A program made the position numbers and the translations under genes. The notes beneath the pieces were generated by a model, which saw only the letters and a list, made by a program, of their open reading frames with translations, was not told the origin of the DNA and searched no databases. A DNA stretch of 64,000 nt. Source: Cardinalis cardinalis (taxonomy: Eukaryota; Chordata; Aves; Passeriformes; Cardinalidae). The DNA is taken from positions 2,880 to 66,879 of the forward strand of contig JACDOX010000564.1 of the NCBI GenBank assembly GCA_014549065.1, given 5' to 3'. Shown piece after piece: positions 41,301 to 55,500 of this stretch. Numbering within the stretch: the stretch's first letter is position 1; each line of letters begins with the position of its first letter.

Positions 41301-44300
41301 TCTCTCCTTTATTTCCTTAGCGTGAAAGCCTTTGGCCATCTTTCCCCTCTCCTTTCCGCTTTGCAAACAAGCCCTCAACATGGCTTGGTGATCATGGCCT
41401 GACACAGAGGGTGGCTTGAGGCAAAGAAACCGAGGCATGCTGGGCACCTCAAGGATCCCCAAATAAAACCATTTGTGCTCCTAATGAAATAAAACTCATG
41501 AGTGGGGAAGTCATTTTGATTTTGCTATTGAGGGCTGTGTTGAGGGCCCAGTTCATGGGGGAACAAAGACCAGACTAGCTCATCTAGTACAACTAGTTCA
41601 AGGAGGGGAACAAAGCCAGCTCCTGGAGGTGTCTGAGCACTGCATAGTGCCTGACCCATGGCATAGCTGCCTGATCACTCCCAGCCACTGTCTTATTTCC
41701 TCACTGCTCCAGACTTGGTCAGGAGTGGAAATCCCAGCTGCTGCACTGGGATCAGGTCTAGGAGGGCTGCACTCTCCCCCAGCAGCCAGCATGCCCTACA
41801 GGCTCAAGCTGGAAATGCCTCAGAGCCATTCCCATCTGAAGGACTAGTGCTGCCCCAAGGACAAGGAAACACAAGGGAAGGTCCATGGACAGTATCTTTT
41901 TCCTTCATCATCTATGTCACAATTAATGCAGGGCCATAGCAGAGTGGGGATATGGCAAAGTGAGTATTAATTGCAGGGGCAAAGAAATTCAGGTAGCGTG
42001 TGGCTCCCTGTTCTCAGCACATCCAATTAAAAAATGAACCAGACATCTGCTGTATCTTNGGCTTCTCCTTCTTCCCCTGGAATAGCTCTGCCATGGGCAG
42101 TGCTAGGCTTCTCCAATAACCAGTTACAGGTTATACAGAGCAGGACCAAAACAAGCATGGGAGAAGAAACAACTGACCTGCTGTAACAGTAAAGTCACCC
42201 CATGGCAGCCAGATATCAGAGCCCCATCGTCTCCTACTGCACTTGGCCTGACAACCCAGAGACAGGTGGCCTCCCACAGCTTTTGCTGATCTCAATCATC
42301 CCAGAACTTAATGTTGACCTTTTTTCTTGCTTTAATACAAAGCCCTCACTTAACTTTGACCAATCTATCCATTGGGCTGAGCTTTCAAAGCAATAAAAGG
42401 AGATGTTGAAAGCCCATTTAGAAGACAAGAGAAGAAATCGCACAGGCAGGACTCATCCCATGTCAGGACACCATCGTGATGTGTATATTCTGTGAATTAA
42501 TGCCTTTTAGCTCAGGTAGTAAAATGAGAATCTTTTCCAGCCCATAGGCTCAGGGCTTTATTAAGAAGCAAGTACACACTTTTAAAAATAACTANGGTAA
42601 TTTTACAACCATCAGGAATATTTCAAGCTATACAAAGCCACATAATGGCATGGAGAGAGAAGAAAGAAATCAAATCAGTTAATATATATCAGGCTTTAAT
42701 TACTGACTGACAACGGCCAAGAAGGAATTCAGAAGCAGCACTTCATACGTGGTTATGGGCAGAGTTGTCTGCAGCTGAGAGCACATCCACTCTTCATAGG
42801 ACTGTCTCAGAGTTGGAGCAGCAGGACCAGTGCTCCCACCAATATTCCAGGAGTTAGCGTTCTTCCCTGGCAACCGTCCTCTCAACCACCGCACCAAACA
42901 CATGAGTCTAGCTGTACACTGGGTAGAAGGACATGCTTGTTTCTTCAAACTGCCCAAATAAAGAGGGAAAGTCACCAGTATGGAACTTATGCCAAAGCAC
43001 CAGATGCAAACAGGGAGAAAACATGATGTGAAAACACACAGGATGCAGTTTCTCTGCAACCAACTCAGGAAAAAAAGATAATAGAATGGAGAGCCTAAAG
43101 AACAAAACCTCAGTCAAATCTATCAGACAAACTGGAGGAGGAGCACTGCACTGAGAGGTGATGGAGCCAGAGGGATGGAGCCAAGCGCTTCTCCCACTCA
43201 TCCCTGCAGAGAGGGAGCTGAAGACCAAGTCCTTGTCATGGCAAGAAGGAAAAAGGCTTGAAGATTGTATTTTTCTCTCGTTCCCATGGCTATAAAGCGT
43301 CTTTCTCTGGAAGGCCAGCACTGAACACAATCCAGCACTTCCACTGCCACAATCTTCACTTCATGGGCAGGGAGGTTCTGGGAGAAACAGGGCAGGCAAA
43401 GAAAGGGTGAAATCTCAGCTGCTCTGAGATCAGTGCAAAACTCCCTCAGCTCAAAAGCAGTCAGGATTTCTCCTCCACACGTGACCACCCAGGTCTGAGG
43501 AGTCACTTTCCTTTTCCATTATCCCAGTCACACCCAGCTTCAACCATGGCCAGCTTGCACCGTGCAAGTCCAAACACGTTTGCAAAAAGCACTCTTTGAT
43601 ATATGCCTGGATGAAGAGAGAGGAACAGAAGAAAATCTATTCAGATTCCTCTGACACAATTTAATCTGACTAAAAGCTACAACCACAAAGGCAGCAGCAG
43701 GCAGATGCCCACAGTAACCCCAGCAGGGCCCACTGTAATGGACTTTTTGTTTGCTCTATGTCTAAGTGAATACATTGTATGCCATTGTCTCGTACAACAA
43801 GAAGCATTAAAGCAGCTTCCCAGCTCTCAAGGCATGAACAAACGTATGACAGCCTGGGGGGCCATGCAGTGGGGTGCTGGGGTGAGCAGGCACCACCAGA
43901 TCACCCTCAAAGCCTGGCATGTGGAAAGGCAGCCTGCAAGGTGGGTTAGGAAGTGCAGGGAGAAGGCAGGAAGAAAGCATGGCTCCCCCTCATAAAGACA
44001 TCACAGACTACTTGATAAGAGAAGGCAAGTGTCAGCCAAGAACAAAGAGACCCCAATACAGATCTGACTGAATTGAAAACTGCAGCAGTGACCTGCATTC
44101 CAGGGATTACTACAGCCAAGACAGGTCCAAGAAGGAACTGGTGCTGGGATAAGCCTCATCCCCATGGATGCTACCAAGGCTGTGTAAGCCCACCACCTCC
44201 TGCTGTCCTCCAGCACCCCAGACCTTCAGCAGGCAGTGGCAGGCATATTGCAAGAGCCTGGGGTCTTCCCATGGTGTGCTGTGCCATCCAGGATGTTTTT

Positions 44301-47300
44301 CTTGCACAAGCTATTCAGCTGCAGCTGAACTGGTGCAGTTATTCTCCCACCAGCAACAGCCCATGCGCAGCATTCACATCCCACTTGGCTAGCCAAGCGC
44401 TCCAGGGCGATGCTGCCCACAAAGTCACAACAATTCCCCCTGAGGATCAGATACTGTCACATAGGCATGTGGCTTCTTGTGCCCTTGCGTTTGCACACAC
44501 CACACCCATCCTCTCACCTGTGGCCAGAACACTAGAGATGACCCCTNCCAACTTGAGAATCCCAAGCAAAGCATTTCCAACAATAAATCCTCCACTATAG
44601 CAAACTGAAACTATTAGGGGAAAACAAGCAAAGTCTTCAGACAAGAAAAGTTCAAACAACTTTAGGCAGGGTAAATTCAAGACATATGTGATCTGACAGC
44701 AAGAAAAATAATTTAAGTGTGTGGCTTCAGCCTCCTTTTGCTGCTGGAGCATCCACTCGTTCCCTGCACACAGCCCCAGCAAACAGGACTGAGCACCCTC
44801 CTGGCCAATGCAGGCAGGATCTGGGCACGCATCAGCCATCACAACACCAGGGACCTGAGGATAGCAGAGGTAAAGCCAAAAATTCCTCACTACTTGGGCA
44901 GGTGAAGCTGCAGGGAATGAGGCAGTGCATAAACGAGGAGCATCCAGGGACAGGAGCCCTCCTGAGAGCCCCAGTGAGTAAGTGCGTTTTAATGTTACGT
45001 AGGGGTGAACTTCACAGCAAGGGTCCCTCAGACACACATCTTGTAAGGGAAGGTTAAAGCTTAAATTATTCTCTATGAACACGAAGGTTCACAAGTCTTT
45101 TATGTATCTTGAAGTACTGGAAGCTGGATGCACAGCCCTGCATGGGGTCTGGCACTGGCAGGACTTTGGGCTTCTAGGGAAAACAGAAAGTTTGCAGGAA
45201 ATTATATTTCTTTTTATTTGCACACTTACCACAGTACTGGCTCCAGCTGGGACCAGCTAGAGAAGTGGTGAAACCACCTTTTTTTAATTAAAAAGCTGGC
45301 TGACTATGCTGTTATTCAAGCTCATTTTGTGGCTTTTCTGGCCATGAGTTTCCAAGGCACCCAGGGCAAATCAAAGCAGCATTCTCAGGCACTGCCCCTC
45401 CCTGTCCCCCTGGTTTGTAAGGAGGGACTGAGCAGGTCCAGTGCGGCCAGATGCTCCTTGGGACTCTTTACACCTGTGGGGCCATGATCCCTCCCTCACC
45501 ACTCACAGAAAACCTGCCCCACAGGAGCAGGAAATTGCTTTTTCCATTACAAGTACAGGATGCTCCAGGGTAGTGTTTAGGGAGGTTTTTGGCCCAGCCT
45601 CTTCCAACAGCCACTGCCCATCAACTACCCATGCCTGCAGGGAGAGCACCCTACCCTAAGAAAATAACTCCCAGTCTAGCCTCCTGCAGTTCAGTGTCTG
45701 AGCTTTACATCATGCCAAGAAATAGACAAGGAGAAAAGATTTACTGCTTCTCATAAGGGGATGTCTGAACTGCTTAGTGCACCCTCAGAAGGCTCTGAGC
45801 ATCTTGACACCTGACACAGGAACACACTAGCAAAGTGAAATGACAAAAACAGCTTCTTGACCAAACTGAAGACTCTTTCTGCCTTGCCATATGATGTCCC
45901 ACTCTCCAAGTCCAGAAACTGGGGAAAAGGGGCAAGATGGGATGGGACCACTGTCCCCAAGGGACCAGCCAGGGCCCTACTCAGGGCAGCTCTGCAGCAT
46001 CCTTAGCAACAGCAGGAGCCAAACTCAGAAAAGGGGAAGATTCGGGGGCTCATTACTCAGCCTAATAAGTTAGTTGAGTTGCTNAAGCAGTTACATAAAG
46101 AAGATACAGTTAGGTATAATTTTAATTATGCATACAATGGTTTTATCTTTTTGTTACCTTATTTCTTTATTGAAAACCTTTTCTCACATATACATTTTTA
46201 TTCTCAAACCTAGTCACCAACAGAAAAAAATATAAATAATTTAAAGCACAACAAGGCACCAATTCTTCTAAAAGCAGCAGTCCTGGAATGAGGCCACTGA
46301 AAACTCTCAGCATCTGATACTTTAATGTCATACCACCAGTAATGCACCCAGAGGGTAGCAATACACAGCTCCTCCAAGCTATACAGGCTCATTTAGAAGC
46401 TGCAGCTGAGGAGCTTGTGCAAGAAAAACATCTCTTGGTGATCATCAAAATAAAAAAGAAGTCTTTGGCATGCACCAAGGCAAGGAGAGCCTACCACTGA
46501 GTTTGTAACACCAGNTTGTGAGCTTCACAGAGAGAAAGAAACCTCCAGCTGCAGAGTCCTCTCTGCCCTGGAGATCCATAACCAGCTACAAAGATTGGGC
46601 TGGGCAGGAACATTCCCCTATCAAAGCCCTTTGGCACCACAACACCCTATTTAGGATGGAGCAATTGTTACAGCACATCAAACGACACCAACAAAAGAAG
46701 TTCTCGAGCACTGAGAGCAGCTGCTTAGTACCAGCATCCCTGCAAAATAAGCCTAGGAGAGCTGAAGCAAGACCCTCACCTCTAGCTGTTCTTGGAGGAA
46801 ACACTGCTAGTCATCCTCACCCACAATCAGTGTTTGCTTAACAGACAAATTTTTCTAATTATGTTCGTCAGCTTTGCTAATTACACAAGATATGAAGCAC
46901 AACACCTTAACTTTTCATGTATCTGCCTCCTTGTTTTTCCATCCAACAGAATGAAATTAAAAACAAATTCATCCATACAGCCTCTACCCCAGTAAAAGTC
47001 AGATTTGCACCACAGGTATCCACACAGCTGGGCTTTTACATTTTACTTTCTCATTGCATTTATTCCTCCCAGTGAAGCTGTATTAAAAATGTATCAGTTA
47101 AAACAACACATACCTGGAGATGAAAGTCTGCACTGTGTTTTCTTGGGTTCTTTTCCTCTCTCTTGGTCCTGCTACAGTGAGCATTTGTGTCTAAAGCCCA
47201 GTGAGGTCAATGGGAATAAGCAGGTGCTTAAATTTTATGCATGTGACTAAATCAGCTGTTATCAAAGAGAGTGCATATTTTACTGATTGCTGAATCAAGC

Positions 47301-49463
47301 TACCAAATAGGATCAGCCCAATTACCACCACAAAGAACCTTTCTGCTTCTCCATCGCTGAAGCAAGACTTCCTTGAAATGATAATTTCTACATTTCTCAG
47401 TGGAAGGGGAGAGATGTGGAGAGCTTCCCTAAGCCCCTGCTTCCACAAACCCTTCCCCTAGATCCCAGTGCTCTGTCTTGGGCTCAGGTAAGGGGCAGAT
47501 GTAAAAGGAGCTGCTGAGACAGCTCTGTAGCTCTGCAAATGGGAGGTAAGTGCATCCACCTGCTGTGGGTGGGATCACTCTGGATTTGCTGCTTTTCCAT
47601 GTGTGTGGTGCAAGGAGCATGGGCAAGCCCTCTGCTCTAAAGTAAGATGGGAAATTAGGACACATTCCAAAGTACCGTTGGGTTTTGACAGGAATGCTAA
47701 TGAAACCACAGCTGGCATTGAAAAGAGTGCAGGAAACAGTCTAAACTGGTACTGCAACATGGTGACAAAACATTTGCTGCTAGTGGTGTCAAATGAGCTG
47801 CAGGCAAAACTTCATCTGAATGATCACCTGGACGATGAGTTTCCTCCAAATCCCTCCCACAGACAAACCCAGAGCATTTGCTAATGTCAGTAAGGGGGAA
47901 TGCTCTGGATCGCCCGGGCACTGCCTATGCCAGCCTGCTCCATGATGACCCAATTCTACATCCTGCAGGCAGGATCCTGCTCTAGGTGCTGTGGGCAGGC
48001 TCCACCCTTACCTGCTGAAAACTTCCTGCCCCCAAAAGACAAAGGGCTGGCTGGTTTTGCCAAGGATATCCCAAATCACAGCCCCCCATTTTTCCAGCCC
48101 CATTTATACACAACTAGGAGGCATTGCTGCAGGGTTAATTCCTGGTTTTGGAATCCCCAAGACTTTCAGGCAAAAGGTCCCATGGCTGTGGCAGGCATTG
48201 CCCTCTGCTGCACTCCCTGCTTTTATCTGGTGTGGGAGCAAACAGGAACAAACAGCCTCTGCAAAGGGACTTTATCTTTGCTGGCAGGAAACCATGAAGG
48301 TTAGAAGGCAGCAAGGGAAATCTGTGCTGTCAAAATCAAAGCTGCAGTAATTAAACAGACATTTCTTCTGTCCTGGGGAGGTGGTTGGCAGAGCCGTAGC
48401 TGTGAGCAGGGACTCTAGGGACTACTTGCATACAACAGGAAATCTCAACCCACTACACAGCACACCGTCTCACCCCCAGGGCTGTGGCTGGTGCCAGAAG
48501 CAGAGTCACCAGGCTGCTGAGCCTGTCCCACTCCTACATATCAGTGCAGTCTGAGGACCCTCCCCCTGCTGTTCAAATTCATCTTCACCCTGCAACTCAA
48601 AACTCACCCTTTCTTTCTTCAAACCTAAGAAAATCTCCCAGAAAGAAGAAGTGGGGGAAGAAAAGGAGCAGCTTGTAGAGCACTTCACAGTCTGATGTGC
48701 AAAAGCCAATTACCCAAAACAGAGGTGAATCAATGGAGAAGGCCCTTGGGTGTGAGGGAAGGCAGCAGCTGGCCTTTTCCACAGCCTGGATCAATGCTGC
48801 TGTGCACTAGCATCTGCTCACCAGATTTCTATTTGTTCCAGTGATGGGTTGCCAAGGTGTTAAAGTCAAATCATTCAAATTGCTCACAGAGTGAAAGATA
48901 CTCAAGATTCAAAATTACGCCTTGACCCAGTTGGGTCATTTTGCAGCAATTATCACCAACTTCTATGGTGGAAGATTGTAAGAGTTCATAGGAGGAGAAT
49001 AAAAAAGTCTCGTCCTTTCTTCACCTTGCATACAAATGAAAACCAAAAGTGATCTTCTTGACATAACCATGCTTTAAAAAGCTTCACAAACATCCATCTT
49101 CTCATTTGAGCTCACACAGAAGACACATTACCTCTTTTAAATAAAATTTCTCCTTGGCAGCACACACCCTGTTCTCTATCTGTAACACTTTAAGAAGCCA
49201 ACAAGCGGTTATTTGCAAAACTGATGGTAGGAGATGGATATAATCTATTATAAACCTCAGCAAAATTGGCCAATTTCATGAGGTTTGAATATATGCCCAA
49301 ATTAATCAAGCCACACAGATTATGAAATGTCAAATATAGCCCCCTGAGCTCTCCACCCACATGGGAATGATTTGGAAAATCCCCAACCATATCAAGGAAT
49401 AGCGAGGAGAGAAAATCAATAATAGTAATAATAATAGTAATGATAATAGTAGTAGTAGTAGTA

Positions 49464-49541
<78 letters not shown>

Positions 49542-52500
49542 TAAAGCAAACAGTTTCCAACACAATGGTTTCTCAAGCACTGATGCTCTCCCTATCAGAG
49601 CTTCTCTGTCTCATGAGTTCCGCTTCAACTTGGCTTTCTGTCATTGCCACACTCTGTTCTTCCAGTAATGAAGCCCAAGGAAATTGGGAGTGATGTCTTT
49701 GGGCTCTGGACCCACACACTTCTGCCTCTTTTGCAGCGGGGCTGGATTCAACCCTTTCTTACCAGATGTTTTGGCTACCTTCTGCCTTTCCCTGTTGCCT
49801 CTCACACAGGTACTGGCACCACAGGTTCCACTCTCCAGGAAAGCTGGCCCTGTTCTGCTTGGAAACAACTTCGCTCTTTACAGGAGAAATAAACCCAAGA
49901 AAAGGCATTTCCTTCAACATCAAAATTACGGATTCCTCTGACTTACTTGATCTTGTTTGTGAGGTCCTGTATTCAGTCATTTGGAGACTGTACATTGCTT
50001 CATTTCCCCCTTTTTCTTAATGGTTGAAATCTTTTTTAACAGAGAATGAGGAAAAATTATCTGTTCCCAGGCAAAACTGCCTGGAGCTGGCTGTGGCTTC
50101 CATCTTTTGCTAAAGATAAGGCATCACACACTGAATGTGCCTTCCACTGTAGATCACTGGGTTGGAGCAGGGACATCAGCAGAGCAAGGCCACGTTGTGC
50201 TGGTGCTACTGAGGAAGCTGCTCACTGGATCTGGATGCATTGTTTTTGAGGGTGCAGACAGTAACCTCTCTCCTAGAGATACCAGCTCTCAGGTATCTGC
50301 ACTCAGAGAAGATTTTCAACAGTGACAAATACAGCACACACAGAGCTGGATTGAGCATTTCCTTGCTCCTGGGACAGGCAGCATCTGCCAGGTGCCAGTG
50401 GCTGTGCAAATCCAGGGAAGGCTGGATGTGGCAGGAATGCAAACAGGCTGGGATAAGAAGACAAATGGTTCTGGGGGAAGTACGATGACCTCCCCAGCAG
50501 TGTCAGGAAACATTTCTCAAATGGAAGAAGTCATTAGCTGTTTCTATGTTCACCTATCAGGAACGTCACCAGCTGCTTCACGCAGAACTGACAGGGCTGC
50601 TTCTACTGGGGTGGAGGTCAGCTCCCTGCTCTGGGTGGCAACAGCCATCTTTTCTCAACACAGGCTTAGCCACTGGTCCAGGCATCCCTGACTCTGCCCT
50701 GGCCTAAGCTGATGGACAACAAATTGAGCCATGCCACAAAAAAACTAACTGGCTCCTGAAGTAACTCCCAGTGCTCATTCCTCTATAAAATCATAAGATT
50801 TTGCTAAAGGTGGAAGGCTACTGCAAAGCCTGTCGCAATGGGTGGGAAACCAAAGACCTGAGCAGGTAAAGAACTTTCTTAAACTCCATGAACAATCAAT
50901 GCATGTGCATGGGTTTACACAAATACTTAAATATGCATTCACTCAATGCAATTTAATACATTGCAAATAACACTCCATCACATCTCAACCAGGGCACCGA
51001 TTATTTTCCAATGCTGCCAGTAGCTCCCCAAGGTGCTGAATTAGCAGCTGCAGCATAGGGGTCATGGCTCAGTCAGGTGTTAGAGCTTACCCATGCTGCA
51101 GCCAAGCACTCTCTTGAGAGGCTTTTGCCCTGCAATTGCCTTAGAATAAAGGAATTCAAAGAAGTGCACTCATCACGTGGCAATGGAATGTTACCATCAA
51201 GGGTCTTTTTGGGGCAGTCAGGCACAGAAATGGCACAGATATCTAGATCTGTCAAAAAGGGTAGAGTGAGAAATGAAGGAGGCTAATCCAAACCTAGGTG
51301 TCACCGAGGGATGCTGAGACAAATAATGAACTCATGCATTGGGCCACCCCACAAAGATGAGCTTTAAATGTAGCATGACTGAATCAAGATGCATTCAAGA
51401 TAAGATAATCTTCTGCATTATTTCTTAATTGTGAAGATGAGGTGGTACACCCAGGAAGGGTAGCCATGGTGGAGGTGAACTAGAGGTGTGCAGCAGCATC
51501 AGGCCACTGCTACATCACCTCCTTCAGCGGGATCACCAGGAGACCCTGCATGAGTGAGAAGTGTCCTCCAGCCCTCACTCCACAAACTGTGGCCGTTTTT
51601 GGTCCTCCTCTCTGCTCAGAGCTGTCCCTGCAGACAAGAGGACAGTGGCAGGGAAACCCTGCAAGAGCCTCTCAGCCACAGCATGTCTGTGCATGCCATG
51701 CTGGGCACCCTCCTTCCCCCACCCCAGCGCAGGGCTGGCATATTACCAGGGAAATTAAGCAGGCAATTTCTAAAGCTGAGAGAAAAGCAGCAGCCACCTG
51801 GGCCCTAGTAGCCAGGTCACTTAATGACCAAAAGGAATTTTCTAGAGAAGCCAGAGAAATGCAACAGTGAATAAAAGAAACACNAACTGCTCTGATGCAT
51901 TCAGAGATTGCTGTAAGAGAGGGAGCTCTGGATACTGGGTAATGCCCAGTCCTGTTTAATTGAAGGATGAAGCAGGAGATAGCTGGAGTAGTGGGAAGCA
52001 GGAAAGAGCAGGGTGGGCTGGGCCTGAAGTCCAAGGTTTTCTGTGCCACAAAGAGTCAGGACAGCTGCCCATGAATGGCAGGAGCATCCCGCTGCAGCCC
52101 CTCTGCCCACGCACTTACTGCTGCACCTATGGGGGTGGCATTTACATCACCAACTCTCCCAGAAGACTTTATATCATAATTCCCGGCATATTCCCCTACA
52201 CAAAATNATCAATGCTCATGTGACTTCCCCAGGTCACAGCTCCAAAGTTCAGGATACAAACCTGGCGGCACCCTTGCCGTCACCCTTTCACATCCACCAT
52301 CAGCAACAGACACCACCTCTCCTTTCTGCTCTTTCTCACAGGAAAAACCATCATCACTCATCATTCAATTTGCAAGTATTTTCGCACTGTACAGCTTCAT
52401 GCCCTACCACATGCCCTAACCTCCTCTGCACGCTTGCAGGGAGCACTCCCCCTTCTCCTAGGGCTGGCAAGCTGGTTTCTTCTGAAGCTCTTCCAAGTTA

Positions 52501-55500
52501 TTGAACTACTTTGTTAATGCACCTTGTTTCCCATCAGTTAATGGCAGAGTGCCGGGGACATAATTTATTTTCCATGTTTATTTATGTCAGGAGAGTCCTT
52601 AAAGGATTTGTTTGCTGTTGCCTCAGTTGCTGCTCATGCTGAGGTTACTGCCTGCCCTGCTGCATTACCAGCAAGTCAGGCTTGGGGAGACTGGAGTCCA
52701 CCAGCTTCCCTCTGCTGTTCTGACATTGTGGAAACAACAAATTTCCCTTAGGCTTCTTAATCAGGAGCACAATCACCCTTTTCACTGGCCAATAGGCCCT
52801 TATGCCAAATGAAAAAAAGGTAGGCTGAGAACCCTCTGTGGCTCCTCAGCTCAGCAGCTCTGTTTCTGCACAGTCGCCAAAGATGGGTCAGTTCTGGTCA
52901 TCTCCTTTTAGGATGGTTTGAGCATGTCCTGTCTGGACTGTGATAATACAATGACAGCAGAAAGTGCTGTTGCTCCCACAATGGAGTGCCCCAGGAATGA
53001 GTTCCTTCTCCAGAACAATGTGGATGGAAACCTGAAACCCTTGAAAAATTCAGGTATTGGGATTTTCTCAACAGAGCAATTCTCCCTGCCCTCATCCTCA
53101 TAGGGGAACCAGCTGGGTCATATTTTACTCCAGCTGCCACTGCCTTTATCATTAAGATTTCTCAAGGCTCAGTCATACCTGCAGCAGTCACTTTTTTTTT
53201 CTTTTTTTTTTTCTATAAACAATCTGTGGCAAATTTGCAAACTGAGATGTCCTCCTCTGCACCAGCCCATACTCAGGGCTCCCCACCAGCCCAGCTTCAT
53301 CACCCACAGATGGCAGTGAGACCCTGCACCCTTCCCCAGGTTGTCCAAGCCAACACGTCAACCCACTCCCAGCTGCTATCCAGCAACTTCCAGTTCTTTG
53401 GAGCATCCCAAGGTGATGTGCTGGGGACCTGGCTGCCAATTAGTTTGCTCTTTAGGGTTCTAGACTACCCTGGGGAAGGAGAGTATGCCATATTGATTTT
53501 CTCCGCTTGCTGCNCTTGCAACCATCCAGGTAAAGAAACATTTGTATTATGTCTGTAACAGATCCCTATGGAAGCCGTTCAAGCATCCTACCTGCTGCAG
53601 AGCAGAGCTGGCAATTTTGCCAGAAACTCTGTTTTGAAGGGGTTTGCAATGTTAATTAAATTTTTGCAGTTGTATCTCTTGGCTCTGAATAAGATCAGAG
53701 CCTCTCTGAGAAGGTGAGCTCAGCTCCTTGGCTCCATTCAAGCCTGGCTCTGAACAAGTCTGGCTCTCAACACTGAATTCCCTCAATGCAACATCAGAAA
53801 TATATTATTGTTCCTCCACAAAAGGAAATTAATTCAGGACTGCCAGGGCTCAGACACAGTATTGGTCTAGATAACCTACAGGCTGAGAGATGATCGCAGA
53901 GCTACAAAAAAAAGCAGATGTCCTTGCCCAAAGAACTGATTCCTCTAAACACACAAGAAAATCAAGTATCTGTGATCACACAGACAGGCACAATGGAGGA
54001 GGGACAGCAAGTCTCCNCAAGGACTCTGGACGAATTCCACACAAAGTTCCCAGAACTCTGGCTTCCTTTCACTTCTGATGATGCACAGCCCATTCCTGGG
54101 CTGGTACTGGTGACCTACCCAACACAGATGGGCTTTTATAGACTCTGCTTTCCACAAAAATATGGAAGGGAGAGGAGCTGCTGAGTCTGGAAAATGCAAG
54201 AGACAAGTTGGCTTTAACGGTTAAAATTCTTTAGACATTTAAAAGAGACAGCTTTTTAAGGATATTAATAAATTAAATAGAAGAGAAACATGGAGACGAT
54301 AAGGAGAACTTGAACTCAGGGGAGCTGTGGGACTGGGGCGCTAGGGCAGCAGAGCCAGATCTATTGCCAGGGCTGTTCTGCAGCTGCAGTGGGAGACCAG
54401 CACGTGGCTCACCATTGCCCCATAGGGCTGGAAAACCAGAACAGAGGATGGAAAACACTGAGGGTGCTGGGCTGGCGTTTCCTACCCAGCACAGTACCAT
54501 TTCTGACAGCTCTTACAAAGACGCTCTGGTGGCAGAGTCAGAAGCCACTTGGCACCTGCAGGTTTGCTCCAGGGCCGCTATTCATCACCACCCTTTGCAG
54601 CCAGAGCTGCTGCGTATGACTTGGGGCTGGGGTTTGTGAAGGCAAGAGCCAGCATGTCGGCCCTCCAGTCTCCTGGGCACATTCAGTCACTGACGTTTTC
54701 AGAATATGACCAAAGCAGCGGGATGTTTTCTCAAGAAAACAGCAGAGCTGCTGCAGTTGGCAGGCTCAGTGCTTGTTCAAGAAGAAAGTTTGTACCGCTG
54801 TTAATAAAGGTGTTTGCTATGAGGGACATGGGAATTACTGCAGAACAACAGCAAGGAGGTGCAGAGGCACTTGGGGAACTTCACCCATTTAAAGCAAAGA
54901 CAGCTGTCACCGTACAAGAATTCTGCCACCAAAGGTGTACACAAGATGCAGGATTTGAGACCTGGGAGCCCCTATCTCCAGGCTCAGTTACTAGCATCTC
55001 CCACAGTGTCAATACCACTGACATCAGTGACAAAGGCTCTCGGGCTGCCGCTCCAGGGGACCAACCACCCAGCACTTCTCCCTGCTCCCACGGACGGGCT
55101 TCTAACCACCGCTCCCAGCCCAGCACCAGCATCAGCATATTTTCTCGGCTATTTTCCTAGTTTCCACAAGAGGGCATCGGCACGACACCGACGAGACGCT
55201 CCTAAGTCCGCTCCGAGCGGCGCCGCCCGCTGCCCGCTCCGGTCCCCGTGGCGGCGGGAGCCGGAGCCGGGGTCTCGCCCAGGGTTCCGTCTGCAGAAGG
55301 AAAGCGGCTGATGCACATCTCCCAGGAGATCTCGACTCTGGTGCCGTGACTCATCACAACGTTTGCTATTTCAGAAATAAACTCCTTTTCCTCAAAAAAG
55401 CATGTTTCTTGAATAGTTCTGCCTATACCAAAGGGCTGCAGGGAAGGTAACAGGCGTTCCTCGGGGGCTGCGGAGGGGCTGCCACTGGCACCTCTTTTCT

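Noticed and set aside
44447..45082. 211-codon open frame on the minus strand in intron 1
   Set aside because: No recognisable domain, an N inside, no promoter or splice context; lengths like this arise by chance in 35 kb.
49190..49576. Open frames with long Ile or Leu runs
   Set aside because: Pure translation of the TAA microsatellite.
53850..53885. TTGGTCTAGATAACCTACAG as another CR1 3' end
   Set aside because: Too diverged and short, with no terminal repeat; could be chance.
54549..55160. 203-codon open frame on the plus strand leading into the CpG cluster
   Set aside because: Ser/Ala/Pro-rich composition follows local GC content; no domain or splice support. The CpG cluster is reported separately.
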